From assembly GCA_037576195.1 (NCBI GenBank), contig CM075103.1, positions 10,416,001 through 10,480,000 of the forward strand: DNA of 64,000 nt. Direction: 5' to 3'. The notes beneath the pieces are model-generated. The model searched no databases and was not told the DNA's origin. It saw only the letters and a list, made by a program, of their open reading frames with translations. A program made the translations under genes and the position numbers. Shown in pieces: positions 1 to 11,295 of the stretch; positions within the stretch are counted from its first letter, which is position 1; each line of letters starts with the position of its first letter. Source of the stretch: Phytoseiulus persimilis (lineage: Eukaryota > Arthropoda > Arachnida > Mesostigmata > Phytoseiidae).

Positions 1-97
1 CACTGGCGACTTCGGAGCACTCATCGGAAGGGAGCTTTATCTTCACGATGCTGGGGATTTCGTCGAAATTCACGTCATGGAGGCAGACGGATCAACA
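1..97 (+). CDS. Possible 3' end of a coding exon cut by the window edge
   Basis: From base 2 the plus strand is open for 32 codons (TGDFGALIGRELYLHDAGDF and onward) and runs in phase 0 into a strong donor, ACA|gtgagt, at 97/98. I do not recognise the protein and found no matching downstream exon. The opposite strand is also open here (CLHDVNFDEIPSIVKIKLP is readable), so the coding strand is not certain. The exon, if real, starts outside the window. Confidence 0.3.
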
Positions 98-749
98 GTG
101 AGTTCGTGGAAAGTTCGATGAGAATTGTTTCCTGAATTCCGGGAGAACGAATCCCAGATTGGTATCAGCGATTGATTGATCCACTTCGTTCAACGGTCAA
201 CTCGATTTCATGAAAGACCGATCTCCTGAGAGCACCTCCCCTCCCCGCAGACCGTCATGAAAGCTCTGCGGAGAATGGATGCAAAATTAGAGTTCGTTCC
301 AAGAGCCGGGCAAGATGCTGAACTGCAGCCGAGCACAGCCTGTTGATACGCTTCCCGTGCGGATTCCGAGTGATTCATCGTTACTCCTTGAACGTAACCG
401 CATCGTAGCTTCCTCGATTCCCCAGTGGAGAATCTCAGCGGAAACTGCGCACATTTCTTCCCAGTTATTCCAAACGAGCTCTGTTCCCGCTCACCGCCTA
501 GAGCGCTCAGCTGGGATAACCTCCCAAACATCGCGGAAACTCCTTGCCTGGAGTTGACATCGATTTCGTCGAATCGATATTCATGTCCATGGTCAGCTTT
601 TGTGAAGTCGCAATAGGGAGTACCGCATTGAGATACCGGAATTCTTCTCATTCTTACATACAATCAAGATCTCGTGGAGGGAGGCGCCCGTTCGGGCTGT
701 CATTCCAACTTGAAAAAATAGATTATTTCTGAGCTTCGACCATCCAAAA
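98..749. other. No gene recognised; 3' flank of the coiled-coil gene
   Basis: Open frames here reach at most about 150 codons on the minus strand and show no recognisable motif or convincing splice pair. The right part is the likely 3' UTR and downstream flank of the minus-strand coiled-coil gene that ends at 908. Confidence 0.5.
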
Positions 750-763
750 TTTATTCGTTTATT
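750..763 (-). promoter_or_regulatory. Two AATAAA poly(A) signals for the coiled-coil gene
   Basis: The minus strand has AATAAA at 763-758 and again at 755-750, about 145-160 bp downstream of the stop codon at 908. This is a normal place for cleavage and polyadenylation of the transcript of that gene. Confidence 0.5.
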
Positions 764-907
764 TCTTCTACCAATGGCAGCACTGTGAATTAACTTTTTG
801 CACAAATTTACAAGTCTTCAACGTGTTCGAGGGAATGAAGAAAGTTCAAGGTAATCCGTGACGCTCAGCCCTTCAGACACAGGAATTGAAACAGAGCTGT
901 ATCCCTA

Positions 908-3900
908 TCATCGATGTCTTGCCTGGAGTCTCTCGATAACTTTCTCGGCGATGAGTCCCATTGCATTCCTTAGCTCGATGTCTTTTTTTTGTCGCCTGTC
1001 AATATCTTCCTCAAGACGACCGATTGTGTCGAGGAGCATCTGTCGCTCCGCGACGTACTTCCGCCCTTGGCCCTGGAATCGAACTCGACATTTCAGCATA
1101 GGGTTGGTTGAAAAAGCTGAAGCAGCCCCATCCCTCGGCTGCGAAAACAGAGTCAAACTCGAATTTCACTTGTGTCGACTGAATAAGCATGAAAATCAAG
1201 ACAGGACTCTGGGTAAATTTCTGAATCGGCTCACCTGGAATATAGTCAAATCCTCTCTTATTTTCTCCATCACCGCCACTTTATGCCTCAGAACCGTTCG
1301 GAGACTTTCGGATTCGGAAGTCGACTCGTTCAGCTTTTGGCGGGTTTGCTCAAGGTCTGCGACAAGTTTTGCACAAGTTTCACCGAGAGCCTTGCTGTTT
1401 CTCCGCTCCTCTTCACTCTGAGCTTCGCTATTAGGCTGGAGTTGAGCTATTTTTTCATTTGCTGATTTCAATTCCTCCACGCATTTATCGAGCTTGTCTC
1501 TGAACGCCTGAAATCGGGGACAAATAAAAAAAAACATTGAAGTAGGCGAGTGTTTTGACGCCCTAGGCTCGATTTCCTCCCGGTGATCCGCTAGCGCGTC
1601 TGTTTTTACGCCCTCAATCCTTCCGGGTACCCGAGCGAACAATCTTGGGGCGTGATTCGTATTGACCATTCTGACCTTCTCGATCGACTCCTTCTCTTTA
1701 TTGGCCCGATCCACGCGAGTTTTGCCACTCTTGACGAGGTTCTCGAGCAGCCGCATTTTCTTCTCCTGCGCGGCCAACTGACCTGTCCTCGACTCTCGAT
1801 CGAGATTCAACTCTTCCAGCTGCGAACGCAGTCTGAAACCGAAACCAAACGATCGAGCTCAGCGGATAACTAGTCTAGCGGAAAGACCGTCTCGAAGCAA
1901 CCTTGGTTCCTGTTCCACTTACCTCGAGAGTTTGTCTTGCTTCCGAGAAACTTCTTCTTTGAGATTCTCCAAGTCTTCTTGAGCTTGACCGAGCTTCTCA
2001 GATATCTCCTGTTTCTCCCGGACGGCTTGCACAGTCTCTCGACGGAGCTCTTCGACTTCATCCTGAAGAACCGTGAGTCTGTTTTGGAGACGACAGGGAT
2101 GCCTCATTAGCGATGATTGGTCTCCGAGTTCGTTCCTGGTTACTTCTGGTTCACCCGGACAGAACCAGTGTCCAGCAGTGTCATCAATGGATCAATCAGA
2201 TTATTCGAGGGTGAGAGCGATAGTGACTTGAGAGACTGAAGTCATGAGCGGCGGAGAGAACCAGAGCTCCTGCATAGGACTCCACTTTGCTAGGAGCAGG
2301 GGCGCCCCGGTGAAGGAACGCTTTGTCCGGGGGCATCACGATAAAGCGTTACAGATCCAATGAAACAGAGACCGTCAGCGAACAGACAATTCAGAAGCAC
2401 ACAACGCAAATCTCGGAACTAGACGTCAGCCACCTACAGGTCATCGCTCCCTAGATCGGAGGGGGGAACGAAAGATCCGGCCAAAGGAATTATGCAGGGC
2501 AGGATTTTCGACGCTACGGTGATCAGAGAAATGATTCACCCACGATGCCTGACTGAAAAAAAAAGGAAATCGATCCATGGTCGGGGCATACCTTTCGTGC
2601 ATGGCTTCCATTTCTTCCTGCGACTTTGCAGTTAAACTAGCGATTTCAGCGTCCTTCTCTTTACAGATTTTGGCGAGTCTCTCTTCTAGCATCATCAAAC
2701 AGGCCTTACGCAGTTTATCGCCCATTTCACCTCGTTGGGAAACTTCATTCGCAAACTGCACTTCCATTCGATGAACCTCTGTGGAGCATGAAACTCATTG
2801 AACTCCTCCGAGAGAACTACCAACAGTATCCTTCCGCGTCTGTTGATGCAGATCTATATTTCGGAGAAATAAACGCGCTGCGACAGAATTTCTCTGTCTA
2901 CTCCTTTTTGATATTCGAGTCGTCCCTCACCATCCTGGAGTTTCTGATTGGCTTCCTTCTGGATCTCTCTTCGGATCGTTTCTCTTTCAACTTCGAACGA
3001 CTCGATTCTCTTGCGGAGAACTTCTTCAGCCATTTCCTGGGCGCGTCGACACGCTGAACTGAACTCCCTAGCGTTTGCCAAATCGGCCAACAGCCGCTGC
3101 TTATCCGCAAGTAGCTCTGCAGAAGATCGGGGAAATCACGATAAACCTCGGCAAGGACAAGTCGGCCAGAGGCATTGTGGAATCACCGTCCAGAGAATCG
3201 AGATTCACGGAGCATTCGACCTAACTTCGAGACAAACTCAGGTTCACCATTGATATCAGTGGAATTCTTCGAGTCCTGGTTGATTCGATTCTTAATTTCC
3301 GTCTGCAATCGATCTCTACACTCTTCCAGAGTTTGCACTTGGAGTCGAAGATGCAGGTTTTCTGATTCCAGTTTTTCAAGAGCGCCTTTCAGAGTTCCAA
3401 CTCGTGTCGTTTCGCTGTGACTTTCCGTATCCGAACTGTTGTGCTCGAGCTTCTCCTGATTTCGGAATGAAAATTCAAATAACGCCGCTGCCAACGTTGT
3501 CGGGTCCGTTCTCCCCTGTCTTCAGAAATTCGAGCCTACCTTCAGTTGCTGATTCTCTTTCTCGAGAGCTTTGGCAGCGATTCTGAGGTCCTGACACAAC
3601 CGGGCAGACGACGCGACATCAGAATCCAGCTCTGTGATCTTGCGCTTCAAATCCTGAACTTGATCGCAGCACTCCGTCACCGCGCAGGCCAATGAAGATT
3701 TCTGAAATATGAGCGTGCCTCTCAGAATGCAAGTGGCTACCATCGGAAGCAGCGCGATGAGCGGAATCCGAAAATTGATGAGTGAGACGTCTTTCACCTA
3801 CTCTTCCTCCAACTTCCAAGAGCTCGCGAAGCTTAGCGAAATTCCTATCAAACTCGTCTGTCAAGTCGTTTTCTTTGAGCATCATAGATTGCTCTTTGAC

Positions 3901-5191
3901 CGTCAGCTGGAGCTGGAGTTCCTTCTCACGGAGCTCCTCAACCAAATTTCGCAACGTCTCGATTTCCATTTCCAGTTCCTGCGTCCGACCGTCGCTCACC
4001 TGTTCCAGAAATTTCATTTGAGCAGCGATTTCGAGGGGGTCCCTTCCTGAGTACTTTCGATTTCCTCACACAAACCTGAGAAGTTGAGCAGATGTGATTC
4101 CGAGCTAGGAGAGCTTCATCCTTAAACTTGTTCAACTGGACGAGGATTTCGCCTTTCTCACGATGGAAGCCGCTCTTCAATTTCTCTGAAAGTTCCTGGT
4201 TTTCTTATAGCTGTTTTCGGAGATATCTCCATCAAGCCGCTGACATCGTCGTTCAGCGATGGCGCGCGACCATGACGAAATCGTCGCTGGCCTCTGAACT
4301 TCCGGCGATGCATTGATGACAAAAGACTGTCATTGTCGACTAGGACTCGGCGGAACTCTCGATCGGAGTCAAGAAATCCTCATACCACACTCACCTATTA
4401 TAGTCTCGTACTGGTCTTTGACTCGATGTACAGTTTGAGCATCTGAGAGCTCTCCTACCTCCTGCTCAAGCAAGTTCATGCGGACCTGAACATCAAATAA
4501 AGATATATCTTGATAAACCAGGCAACGATTTCCTTCCTCATCTGAAGATGGAGCTTCTCAGAATGATAAGTATTGTGCGAGATTCCGAATCAATGCTCAA
4601 GAGCCTCCCGATGCCGACCTCGGGAATGACCAGCTATGTGGAAAATGGAGCAACTGTACGATGATTCTTGAAGGAAAATGATAAACTCACTTCGGATTTT
4701 TCCAGTTTCTCCTCGAGCTTCGATTTATCCCGGGCCATCGCATCGAAGTTAGTTCTGAGAACGCTGTTCTCAGCTCGCAACCGATCGTAATCATTTTGTA
4801 GCTTTTCCAACTCCTTCTGACTCCGGAGGTAGAGTTCCTCATGGACGTTTCCTGTAACTCCATCTGCTATAGAATTCTCCTCCATGATTGATTATTCGCT
4901 TACAGGAAATATATGTGCACAGTCGGCAGACACCTCCAGTCACGCACAAGATGATCGGGAAGGTACAAAAACACTTGCAGCCATTGTCGCTCACCATTCT
5001 CTTGTTGGGAGGAGGGCGGTTTGTAATACGAGCTCGCTTCACTACCGGAGGCGTCCAGTAAATCATCGAATGCATGGGCCGCTTCTTGCTCTAGTTCGCG
5101 CTCCTTCAAGCGCACTTCTTCCAGAGCTTGCGCCTCGTCTTTTTCCCGGAGCGCGTCGAAGTGATGTGAGCCCAAATGCTCGTTCTCTAAC
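908..5191 (-). CDS. Long coiled-coil protein, at least 13 exons, N-terminus not found
   Basis: Exons in transcript order: 5191-4995, 4851-4691, 4485-4395, 4185-4076, 3999-3802, 3701-3540, 3455-3248, 3116-2931, 2778-2592, 2078-1923, 1832-1676, 1507-1235, 1072-908 (stop). All have GT-AG borders and all phases match, giving 749 residues with no stop. Introns are 76-513 bp. Nearly the whole product is charged heptad sequence, for example KELEKLQNDYDRLRAENSVL near the start and DKLDKCVEELKSANEKIAQL near the end, broken by a Ser-rich stretch (DASGSEASSYYKPPSSQQEN) in the first exon. The C-terminus is basic (IERLQARHR). No motor, membrane segment or signal peptide is visible. It resembles centrosomal, Golgi or endosomal tether proteins in general character only; I cannot name a family. 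The first listed exon starts in phase 2, so at least one exon lies upstream. A 61-nt candidate at 5521-5461 ends in the wrong phase. Exon structure confidence is high, function unknown. Confidence 0.8.
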
Positions 5192-6405
5192 CTATAGAAG
5201 AGTTTACTCTTTTTTCTCACATGCTCTCGTCATTTGACAGACGTTCGAAAACAGAGTAGCACTCCCGTCAGAACCTCTGATTGCAAAGAGGATTCCTTAT
5301 TTGAGAAACTCTGGACTCGTGCGGAAATACGTTGAGGTATTATTTCCCGGAATACTTGAGCGTTTGTGTCGAAGCTCACGGTAGCGACGGCATGAGATTG
5401 GGGGCTCCAAACTTCTAGTCCATTGCGAGTTTCATCTCCCATCAACGGTCTTATGCTCACCTGATCGAAGCGGACATCATCGTACACGAAATTCACCGTC
5501 AATTCACTGAAATTCACATCCCTGCTCCACAAGTATGAGCAGGAATGTGTCGGACTCTGGTCATTCGATCCCAAGATCTCTAAAAATGTCACGCACTATC
5601 ACAATTTTTAAATTGACCCGATCTGCCGCCGGATCTATCAAAGAGGCTCCGCCTGACGCTGTTTATAACGCCATCAGCGGGATGCCTTTAGCGCTTCAAG
5701 CAGTGCCGGGACGGGAAAAATCCTCCATGAGAGACTGACGCACTCATTGTCCTCCGCGATCTGAGACCAGAGAAGAGTCTCATTGAAAGGCCCACGAAAA
5801 TAGTGAACATGTTGCGGCTGCATGTTGAGAGAGTCGGTGTTCACTCATTGTCGTGCTAAAGACCCACCACAGACCTCGGATAAGACACCTTATGTTTTGA
5901 TTTAGTTCAAAGCAGAAGTGGACGGCGGAGAAGGTGGAGGATGATGATGATCATCATGAGGGTAATGACAGCTGAACTGTACCAAGCAAGACACTGGAAC
6001 GAGTTGGCTCGGACCATTTGAAGCTGGTCCACATCGAAGGCGTCTGAGTAGAGTCCGAGGGTGAGGTTTGAGCTCCGTAGTACGTTTCTGAACCCGAACT
6101 TCTGTCACTATCCCTGGATTACAACTCAAAATATTCACCCGGCGCATTTAATTCGAAGAACCCGAAAGAACCAAGTAAGTTCCGCTCATGAGGATCCAGG
6201 GAATCGGTATTTGACGCTCTCTTGGGGAAGCAGCTAGGTGCACGGTCGCTGTTATCCTCGACCCATGAGCGGGAAGCTTCGCTCGACGAGGTTACCAGCA
6301 TTCCGCTGTAACCATTTAAACTTTTCTCCATTAAACCGTCACCGTGGTTTGGAAGCACGGCTCTTCTCCTCCCGACTGCTACTGACTGTTTCCAACCACT
6401 TTCAG
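5192..6405. other. Interval between the coiled-coil gene and CDK2AP1; 5' parts of both
   Basis: This should hold the missing 5' exon(s) of the minus-strand coiled-coil gene and the promoter, first exon and 5' UTR intron of the plus-strand CDK2AP1 gene. I cannot place these exactly. The palindrome ATGATGATCATCAT lies near 5943-5956. A minus-strand open frame (6415-6119) is readable across the region but has no recognised motif. Confidence 0.4.
6401..6405 (+). other. Probable 3' splice site of a 5' UTR intron in CDK2AP1
   Basis: A pyrimidine-rich tract ending in ttcag lies nine bases before the start codon at 6415. This suggests that the coding exon is preceded by an untranslated first exon. 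The matching donor was not identified. Confidence 0.45.
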
Positions 6406-6414
6406 AAGTTGACA

Positions 6415-6690
6415 ATGGAGGAGGATGCCCGCTCTACAGATTCGCCTGCCGTGGGCGCCATGATAGACCCGATGCTCGCTGCCCAACTTCTGGCCACTCG
6501 AGAACAGTATGCGGGAAAATCTAAGTACGCCCAGCTTCTCGCCGTACTCGAAGAGATCAATCGAGAGATTCGACCGACTTACGCTGGCAGTCGGAGCGCG
6601 ATTGAACGTTTGAAACGCGGAATTGTCCACGCTCGAATCTTGGTTCGAGAATGCTTGATTGAAACTGAGCGCAATGCGAGATACAACTGA
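6415..6690 (+). CDS. CDK2AP1: CDK2-associated protein 1/2 homologue (DOC-1), NuRD subunit
   Basis: A 91-residue protein in one coding exon. Residues 37-91 match the conserved C-terminal domain of the CDK2AP/DOC-1 family: [20 protein letters not shown], then [15 protein letters not shown] and an end in ETERNARYN. From knowledge of the family, DOC-1 proteins are nuclear, dimerise through this helical domain, are subunits of the NuRD chromatin-remodelling complex, and in vertebrates were first described as CDK2 inhibitors. The N-terminal 36 residues are shorter and different from the roughly 60-residue vertebrate leader; the acidic start (MEED) and the Ala/Leu-rich stretch ([17 protein letters not shown]) are not recognised. 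The ATG at 6415 was chosen because a strong splice acceptor lies nine bases upstream, leaving no room for more protein in that exon. Identification is secure; which of the vertebrate paralogues it is closer to cannot be decided. Confidence 0.93.
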   Translation: MEEDARSTDSPAVGAMIDPMLAAQLLATREQYAGKSKYAQLLAVLEEINREIRPTYAGSRSAIERLKRGIVHARILVRECLIETERNARYN

Positions 6691-6986
6691 AAGACCCCAG
6701 CCGTTGCCTGGTCGAACCGAAGGAATCAATTAGGAATCTCGAAGTGTGAATCACACTCATCCTGCTTGTTGGTCCCACCTCGCTCACTCTCGCGAAAAAT
6801 GAGCGTCGCCACAAACTGAGTCGACTCGCTTCTCATCCTTTTTCTCCACTTCGGGGAACGATCGAAACTGGTTCCTCCTGGATCGCCGTGTGAATTCCCC
6901 GGGTCGCTCAACTGCTCTCCTCCACAGATAGCAGAGCATGTCACTTCCACCGCGAGAGTAACTCTCATCATAAATTCGTTGTGAGG

Positions 6987-6992
6987 AATAAA
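6987..6992 (+). promoter_or_regulatory. AATAAA, possible CDK2AP1 poly(A) signal
   Basis: A plus-strand AATAAA about 300 bp downstream of the CDK2AP1 stop codon, the first such hexamer after the gene. Confidence 0.35.
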
Positions 6993-7542
6993 TCCAGAGA
7001 GACAAGATAATCCAGAGATCTTTTGATTCACCTCCGTCTACTTGACGGGTTCATTCAATACTTGATTCCACCTCGGTTAGGCGATAAGACAGCGCATAAG
7101 CCGCCAAATAGCTTCGCACAATATCGGCATACTCCGACTGCGCGATTCATATGCCGACACTGGCCGCAGTTGGACCCCGTCTAACAATCTGATTTTAGCT
7201 GGATCATGACTTTGTGATCGAATTTGAAACGTCAAACTATCATGTTTGGGGTCAGATTCGTGGATGGTACCAACATCCGCGAGACAGCTGATGCCAACGA
7301 CACTGGGAGAGTGCCCGGGGTCCACGCGTTTTAGGGAACATGGAGTATGAAGCTCCCGTGATTTGTGCGCTCCGTCGCGATTGGGACTTGCTGAGCGGCA
7401 TTTTCAAACCGTAGAGTGCTTCAGTGACCCGGCAACTGTGATTGATCATCGAACCACTCATGGAACTCGCACACAGCTTGGAGGCGTTCTAGACTCATTA
7501 CCGAGTGTTTCATTATAAAGTCGTGTTCCTAACCTCTACCCC

Positions 7543-7698
7543 CTTCATCGGGTTCACATTGGCTCAACAATGCGAGCTCCAACGTCTCGTCAGCCTTCGA
7601 TGCGATCAATCTGATAGAAGAAACCCTCGCATTTGCACCGAATAATTGCGTGTGATATAAGTCACGGCGATACGAGAGGATGGCTCCAGCGTATTGAA
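7543..7698 (-). CDS. Weak candidate internal exon, unknown protein
   Basis: On the minus strand the pyrimidine-rich acceptor caatccctcag precedes an open stretch reading DSDQQLQYAGAILSYRRDLY and, further on, ASKADETLELALLSQCEPDE, before possible donors near 7543. The composition looks protein-like, with amphipathic helices, but the boundaries are approximate, no neighbouring exon was joined to it, and I do not recognise the sequence. It could be chance. Confidence 0.18.
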
Positions 7699-9189
7699 GC
7701 TGCTGATCCGAATCCCTGAGGGATTGAGATTTGAATTTTTCAATCAGGTCCAAGTCAATACAAAATCGTCGAAGTCACTTGTTCTCCACCAAACTTCACC
7801 ATGCAGAGCAGTTTCCAGCCTGGGGCCGCAAGAGACGGACGGAAACTTCCAAGGGCCATCGCCCCCTCGGGACACGCCACTGCAGGGCGAGTGCATTGGA
7901 TGCAGAGAACAGCAAATTCAGTGGATCTTGGGAAACATGTGCTGATCTTCCTCAGATGTGTGTTTTAGTAGAGATGATCTCAGATGGGTATTCCGGTCAA
8001 CGCCGATCCGAGGTTCTCGGATGATCGTTGCATATCGACAAGTGCGCAAAAAATCTGCTTCCAATTCCTCTTTGGACCGAGCTTACCCGGTCGAAGACTG
8101 AATTACCAGAGGATCTCAACACCCGAGTTGCATGTACTGAAAACGATCTCAACCGTCGAACTCGTCAGATCATCCCGCGAATCAAGGAGGGGAACACTCA
8201 AACGTCCGTCTTCCGAGAGGAAACACGGAGCTGTTTTGACCGGTCCATGTCTCCGATATCGGATCGGCACTAACGACAAGTACAGCTTTACCACAAATGT
8301 CTCTTAAATATTGAACGTGCATGTCGAGGGAGCGGTGATCGTTTGAGGACGAATTGAAATTCTGACCCGATCGGGAGAATCAAGGAGTCGTAAGTGGAGA
8401 TATGTGACGAGCATCCGATTGTCAGAGGGGTGAGACCGTTGGGGTTCTCCGACGTATCGGTTTCTGTGCACCTCTCAGCAGCGCAGGGCAGCGTTATGGT
8501 TAATCCGTGACGCGAAATTTTCTGTGGATTCAGCGCTAATGCTGAAGCGGCTGCAGAGAGCGTAGAGAAAAGTTGGAAAACACAGTGCCGTCAATCTGCT
8601 AATCCGCTCCGTGAAGAAGATTGGATTCGTAGTCTCCATGTCTCCGCGAAAATATCTCAAGTCCGTGATTCACGATACATCGTTTTCCCCGGAGCTTCTG
8701 TGATCTGAACTACGTTGGTCCGAAGCAATATCTCCATGCTCATGGCGCGCACGAGATTCTTTCATCAGTATTCTGCCGCAGCTTGGGGCCAAGGTTCCGA
8801 GATCCGCTAAACGACGGAACGACGCGCGCTTAACAGCTGGGAATCGACTTGACAGGAAAAACTCTTCAGTCCGCGCGCCGTCGACGAAATCCTCTCGAGA
8901 ACCTGCCGCAGTGCTCAACAGGCCCTCTGGAAGCTTTGGTTTGACGTGAAACGTGAGTAGTAGGATAACTGAAGGGCGCCGTATCCTCCAAGATGGCATA
9001 TAATCGTTTCCGCTGTTAGCACATTGATTGTGGGCTTGTTGAGGTTGAGCTCGTGCCTCAAGAGAGGACTCAAACTCCTATTCAAGAACCGATCCAACTG
9101 CCGATTGGATCATCAGTGCGGTGTTGAGGCTCTGCTGAGATCCGATTCCTTCGCCAGGTTGAGCAGCCGGACATCAAAATTCCTCACAG

Positions 9190-11295
9190 TAATTTGACCG
9201 AGCTGGAGCTCGAGGTCGATGTGGGACTTTATAACCACTTCTATGTGGATAAGGAAGTGCTCCGACTATGGCTAGACGGACTCACAGGTGAGCGAAGGCG
9301 GACGTCGAGTAGAATCTTCCTTAGGGAGAGCATACGTCATGTATGATATTTGAAAGTGTTCCACGGAGGCTCCAGGGAAGCTTAGCCGAATCGCTTCGAT
9401 CCCTTCCAGCGAATATCAAGGCTGCAAAACCGCATCATTCTCTGGGATGGTCTGCCTTTGAATGGGGTCTTACGCGGAGCCGGCTCTTAGTTCCATGCTC
9501 GAATATAGAGATCAATACCGAACTTGCAAGATGTAAAATGGGTTTGTTTTGCTTCGCAGTCGAAGAAGCCGCGCGGCTCATCCACCAGGACCCGTCAACG
9601 TCCGGACCATCGGCATCCTTCGCCGTCCCTCTAGACTTGTTAATCGTCGATGTCGAAGATCACTTCCGAGGTTTCTGCCACATCGAAAAATACCTCCACG
9701 CCCCCTTGAGACTTGAAGATCAGTTTCTCGTCCAAATTAATAATGGTAAGAGAGTGATTTTCGACTCCGCCATCTGATCTGGTTGCGTATCGAAGTCGTC
9801 GATGATGAGACTCTCTATTCGGGGTTACAACGTTATTATTGTAGAGGTTCTTGAAACTGAAGCGTCCAGCAACGGAGCTGTTTTCCCGCATGTTGCGCGA
9901 ATCCATAGAGTCGCTCGCGATGGATCGCGGATTCGGGGGTTCGTTGGACGCGAGACTTTGGGGTACACAACATTCTCAACCTGTTCTCTCCTCGAAGATG
10001 ACAAACGTCTCCTCATTGAATCATACTATCAATACGACGCAAGTGTTGTGCGGGAAATCTTGGGTAAGAAGCTGTCTTCAAGAAACCGTAAGGATCTCGA
10101 TGAGGTTCACGAGAAAACACTAATTGATCTGAAGTCGTGTCGACGACAGTTCGACAACATCAAACGTGTTTATAAAATGGTGAGTGAATTCATGAATCCG
10201 AATCTTTCGCTGATATCCTCTGCGATCACACGGCGACCCTGCCGGCACTCATGCCACGTTTCTCTTCTGCTCTTCTAGGTAGAGGAGAGCCAAGGTACTG
10301 CGGTCACGATAATCCGATCACGATTTCTGCTCCCGATGAGTCTCGTACAAGATTATGCAGCCATCTCTTTCATGACCCATCACCGAATGGAGGCTTCGAA
10401 GAAAAAACTGTCTTTCCTTTCCCTGAAAGACTTCATCACTTGTGCCATCTTCATGCTCGATAGCTGGACATGTCGCACGCAAAGTTAGTTGAGGGCCGCA
10501 TCTCCCGCTCACTCCACAGAGGTTTCCCAATATCTTTGCTCCGACCGGAACTCATGCTGTGCCCCATTCCAGATTGTGCTCACGAGGAATCTTGTCTTGA
10601 CCTGGATCGCGAGTTCCTCATCTACCTCCGGGACTGTAAAGTGGTCACAGAACGAGATTTCATCGACAGAGTTCGAGACCACACGGTCGCTCTGGTGCGG
10701 AGCTCACTGTCGAAACACGCGTTGATCGACCTAGAACAGAACCTGAAGAACTACCTTCGTGTGTTGGCCAACATGGCATACAACTTGAACCACTCCAAAG
10801 AGTTCAGAGATTTTTTCCTTGATTGCGTGGAGAAGGTAAGGTCCTGAGGTCCCGATCGTAGAGTTGTCCAAGAAAAAACACTCGGCTTGCACCTTGCAGG
10901 GGGGGGGGGGGGGGGGGGGGGAGGGCACTCAGGATTGGAGGTTCGATGATTTTCCGACGGTTGCCAATTCACAGATTGTGGACCCCATGAAGAATGCTCA
11001 TTGGAGTCTTAGTGACGTGTCGTCATACTTGGACGCGCTCGCTAAAGCACCGAAACAAAGCGCGTTCCTGTGGTGAGTATAAATGGCTACAAGTATCACT
11101 GGATTGATGGAGCGGGGGCCTTGATTGGTTGATTCGAAGTTGGGTCTGGAACATCTGGCCTTGCTCTCACCCTGATGCAGTGGGTTTCCTTCCAGTGAAC
11201 CCAAGCTCCACGAAAATTGGGTACGCTTCATGACGACAGTGACAAAGTGCGTTTCTCATTTGTATTCGGCCTACTCGGAAAGCAGCACTCGCTGA
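9190..11295 (+). CDS. FIBP: Acidic FGF intracellular-binding protein homologue
   Basis: Seven exons: 9190-9287, 9560-9745, 9998-10179, 10279-10483, 10573-10835, 10975-11072, 11196-11295 (stop). All are GT-AG and phase-consistent, giving 376 residues against about 357-364 in vertebrate FIBP. Conserved blocks visible in order: VLRLWLDG near the N-terminus; [18 protein letters not shown] and [20 protein letters not shown] in exon 3; QDYAAISF in exon 4; [15 protein letters not shown] in exon 5; [14 protein letters not shown] in exon 6. FIBP is an animal protein known for binding internalised acidic FGF; its molecular role is still poorly defined, and in arthropods the FGF link is inference. Only the first few residues with the ATG are missing: exon 9190 begins at an acceptor (ctcacag) in phase 2 and no upstream ATG fits. 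The fifth visible intron carries a 23-G run and a second, in-frame acceptor (see findings). Confidence 0.94.
10899..10921 (+). repeat. Homopolymer run of 23 G in a FIBP intron
   Basis: Twenty-three consecutive G begin as the last base of a ttgcag acceptor-like site. The run lies 53 bases before the exon start at 10975 that homology supports. Such a tract is prone to length change, and to sequencing or assembly error. Confidence 0.95.

Larger units (their letters stand above)
6691..9189. other. Interval between CDK2AP1 and FIBP with weak coding candidates
   Basis: Apart from the CDK2AP1 3' UTR and the FIBP promoter and 5' end at the right, I find only weak minus-strand candidates. The best is listed separately at 7543-7698. 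Others (7325-7077, 7005-6784, 8999-8670) are open but lack a convincing acceptor/donor pair or recognised motif. The short first coding exon of FIBP with its ATG should be at the right end of this stretch; I could not identify it. Confidence 0.4.

Noticed and set aside
3183-3247. Extension of the coiled-coil exon to a donor at 3191
   Set aside because: Its phase does not fit the next exon and leads to a stop; the donor at 3248/3247 keeps the frame.
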